The position numbers and the translations under genes were made by a program. DNA of 8,315 bases, taken from assembly GCA_002305235.1 (NCBI GenBank), contig DBQL01000075.1, forward strand, positions 478 to 8,792. The letters are read 5' to 3'. Of the stretch, positions 7,202 through 8,315 are shown piece after piece. The DNA comes from Prevotella sp. UBA1395 (GTDB lineage Bacteria; Bacteroidota; Bacteroidia; Bacteroidales; Bacteroidaceae). Within the stretch, counting starts at the first letter, position 1. The number at the start of each line of letters is the position of its first letter. The notes below the pieces were generated by a model that had not been told where the DNA came from, made no database searches, and saw only the letters and a program-made list of their open reading frames with translations.

Positions 7202-8315
7202 ATGAAACTAACATATTTCTCAGGCATCATGTTGGTGGCCGCAGGTATGACTTTCACCGCCTGCTCCGACGATGATGATAACTATTCGGCATCCACGACC
7301 CCAATCGTGACCTCGGTTGTCACCGGCGATGCCATCGTGACCGCGGTAAGCGCAAACATTACCAATGGTATAGTGCAAGACCTTAGCCATGCCAATCCCG
7401 CCTCCTACGAGGTCGGCGTGGTCTTCAGCACACAGTCAGACCCCACCAAGAGTGGCACCCGTGTGCCGGGATCTTACAGCAACGACACCGTGAGCACCAC
7501 GCTCTCGGGCCTTCATACCGGCACCACCTATTATTATGCCACCTACGTCGCCCTGCAAAACACCGTGTACAAATATGGTGAGGTCAAGCAGTTCACAGCT
7601 ACCAATGCCACCGCTACCAATGGCGACGCCACGGCGGTGAGCTATACCAAGGCCAACCTCTCGGCCACCTTTGCCGGCCTCGACGACTTGGGCACTGTCG
7701 AGAAAGGATTCAAGGTGGGCCTTGTCGATGACGCGACGAAACTCATGGACGGTCCCAGCCGCGACCTTGGAACGGTCGGCAACCTGCTACCCGGCACCAC
7801 TTATTACTATATGCCCTACGTAAAGGTGGGCGATGGCTATGTGCTGGGACAGGTGAAAAGTTTCACCACCGCTACCCAGACGATGGAGTATGTCGACCTC
7901 GGGCTTAGCGTTCTTTGGGCCAAATACAATCTTGGGGCCGAGGAAGAGCAGGGTGTGGGCACACTCTTCGGTTATGGCGACCGCACGGGCGAGAACTACT
8001 CCAAGGATCTCAGCGACTATTCGGCCCAAGACATCAGCAACACCGAGTTTGATATTACCAACGGCGTGGCCATCGATGGCGAGTCGCCCATGCTCAGTGC
8101 CATGCCCACTCTGGCGCAGGTCAAGGAACTGATCGGCAAGACAACGAAGCACATCGAGACCGTGGGTGGCGTGCAGGGCATCCGTTTCACGGCCGCAAAC
8201 GGCAACTCCATCTTCCTGCCTTACACCGGATACCGCAACGGAACCGAGACCGTCAACGACGGCAAGGGATTCTATTGGACCGGTAGCATCAGTCCGGTGA
8301 ACAGCGACTATGCCA
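7202..8315 (+). CDS. Surface lipoprotein with two FN3-like repeats and a FISUMP-type domain (3' truncated)
   Basis: ATG 7202 opens a frame that stays open for 371 codons to the window edge. The signal peptide ends in FTAC with Cys21, followed by SDDDD (22-26), which matches the lipoprotein export signal described for Bacteroides surface lipoproteins. Two beta-sandwich repeats follow. Their shared block is GTTYYY-x2-YV, about ten residues, then G-x-VK-x-FT; it starts at residue 107 and again at 198, so the unit is about 91 residues. From about residue 228 the sequence reads YVDLGLSVLWAKYNLGA, then a Tyr/Gly/Asp-rich stretch, PTLAQVKELI and GNSIFLPYTGYRNGT. This is the pattern of the Fibrobacter succinogenes major paralogous (FISUMP) domain, frequent in Bacteroidota surface proteins. 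The C-terminus and any further domains lie outside the window. Being in the SusC/SusD operon, it is a candidate surface glycan-binding protein. The FISUMP fold has no firmly established ligand that I can name. Confidence 0.88.
   Translation, partial: MKLTYFSGIMLVAAGMTFTACSDDDDNYSASTTPIVTSVVTGDAIVTAVSANITNGIVQDLSHANPASYEVGVVFSTQSDPTKSGTRVPGSYSNDTVSTTLSGLHTGTTYYYATYVALQNTVYKYGEVKQFTATNATATNGDATAVSYTKANLSATFAGLDDLGTVEKGFKVGLVDDATKLMDGPSRDLGTVGNLLPGTTYYYMPYVKVGDGYVLGQVKSFTTATQTMEYVDLGLSVLWAKYNLGAEEEQGVGTLFGYGDRTGENYSKDLSDYSAQDISNTEFDITNGVAIDGESPMLSAMPTLAQVKELIGKTTKHIETVGGVQGIRFTAANGNSIFLPYTGYRNGTETVNDGKGFYWTGSISPVNSDYA

Noticed and set aside
7787..8211. Short frames on both strands near the window end
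   Set aside because: All lie inside the open frame starting at ATG 7202, whose product has a lipobox, repeats and a FISUMP-type pattern.
1..8315. CRISPR array, tRNA/rRNA, insertion sequence, toxin-antitoxin or phage-type system
   Set aside because: I saw no regularly spaced direct repeats, clover-leaf sequence, transposase motifs or terminal inverted repeats. The window is fully accounted for by co-directional PUL genes and one control region.

Overview
The window looks like part of a polysaccharide utilization locus (PUL) from a Bacteroidota bacterium, most likely Bacteroidales and perhaps Prevotella-like. The evidence is a SusC-like TonB-dependent transporter followed directly by a SusD-like lipoprotein, a promoter element of the Bacteroidota type (TAnnTTTG), start sites without Shine-Dalgarno sequences, and a FISUMP-type domain common in that phylum. 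The genus is an inference from protein style only. All genes are on the + strand.

Layout: bases 1-132 are the last 43 codons of an upstream gene whose C-terminus resembles the beta-sandwich end of GH43 glycosidases (beta-xylosidase / alpha-L-arabinofuranosidase type). A strong intrinsic terminator (154-194) closes that unit. Bases 195-368 hold the control region of the next operon: a 12-bp palindrome (200-211), a 7-bp inverted repeat (235-241 / 274-280) that brackets a perfect -7 element (262-269), and an A/T-rich leader of about 95 nt. The SusC-like gene follows (369-3533; the true start is ATG 369, not the upstream in-frame TTG). After it come the SusD-like gene (3565-5271), a 609-residue lipoprotein with a PKD-like N-terminus and a putative carbohydrate-binding C-terminus (5304-7133), an intercistronic stem-loop (7146-7170), and a lipoprotein with two FN3-like repeats and a FISUMP-type domain (7202 to beyond the window end).

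How the genes probably work together: the SusC-like barrel and SusD-like lid would form the outer-membrane importer for an oligosaccharide. The two downstream lipoproteins occupy the SusE/SusF position and are candidates for surface glycan-binding proteins. The upstream GH43-like enzyme would cut side chains or oligosaccharides, suggesting an arabinose- or xylose-containing plant glycan such as arabinoxylan or arabinan. The substrate is inferred, not shown. No regulator gene lies in the window. The SusC-like protein has no STN domain, so control by an anti-sigma/ECF pair acting through this receptor is unlikely, and a two-component (HTCS) or similar regulator encoded elsewhere is more plausible.

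I see no RNA genes, CRISPR array, insertion sequence or clear sign of recent transfer. The region is mostly an ordinary PUL; the parts worth a second look are the two uncharacterised lipoproteins and the architecture of the promoter.
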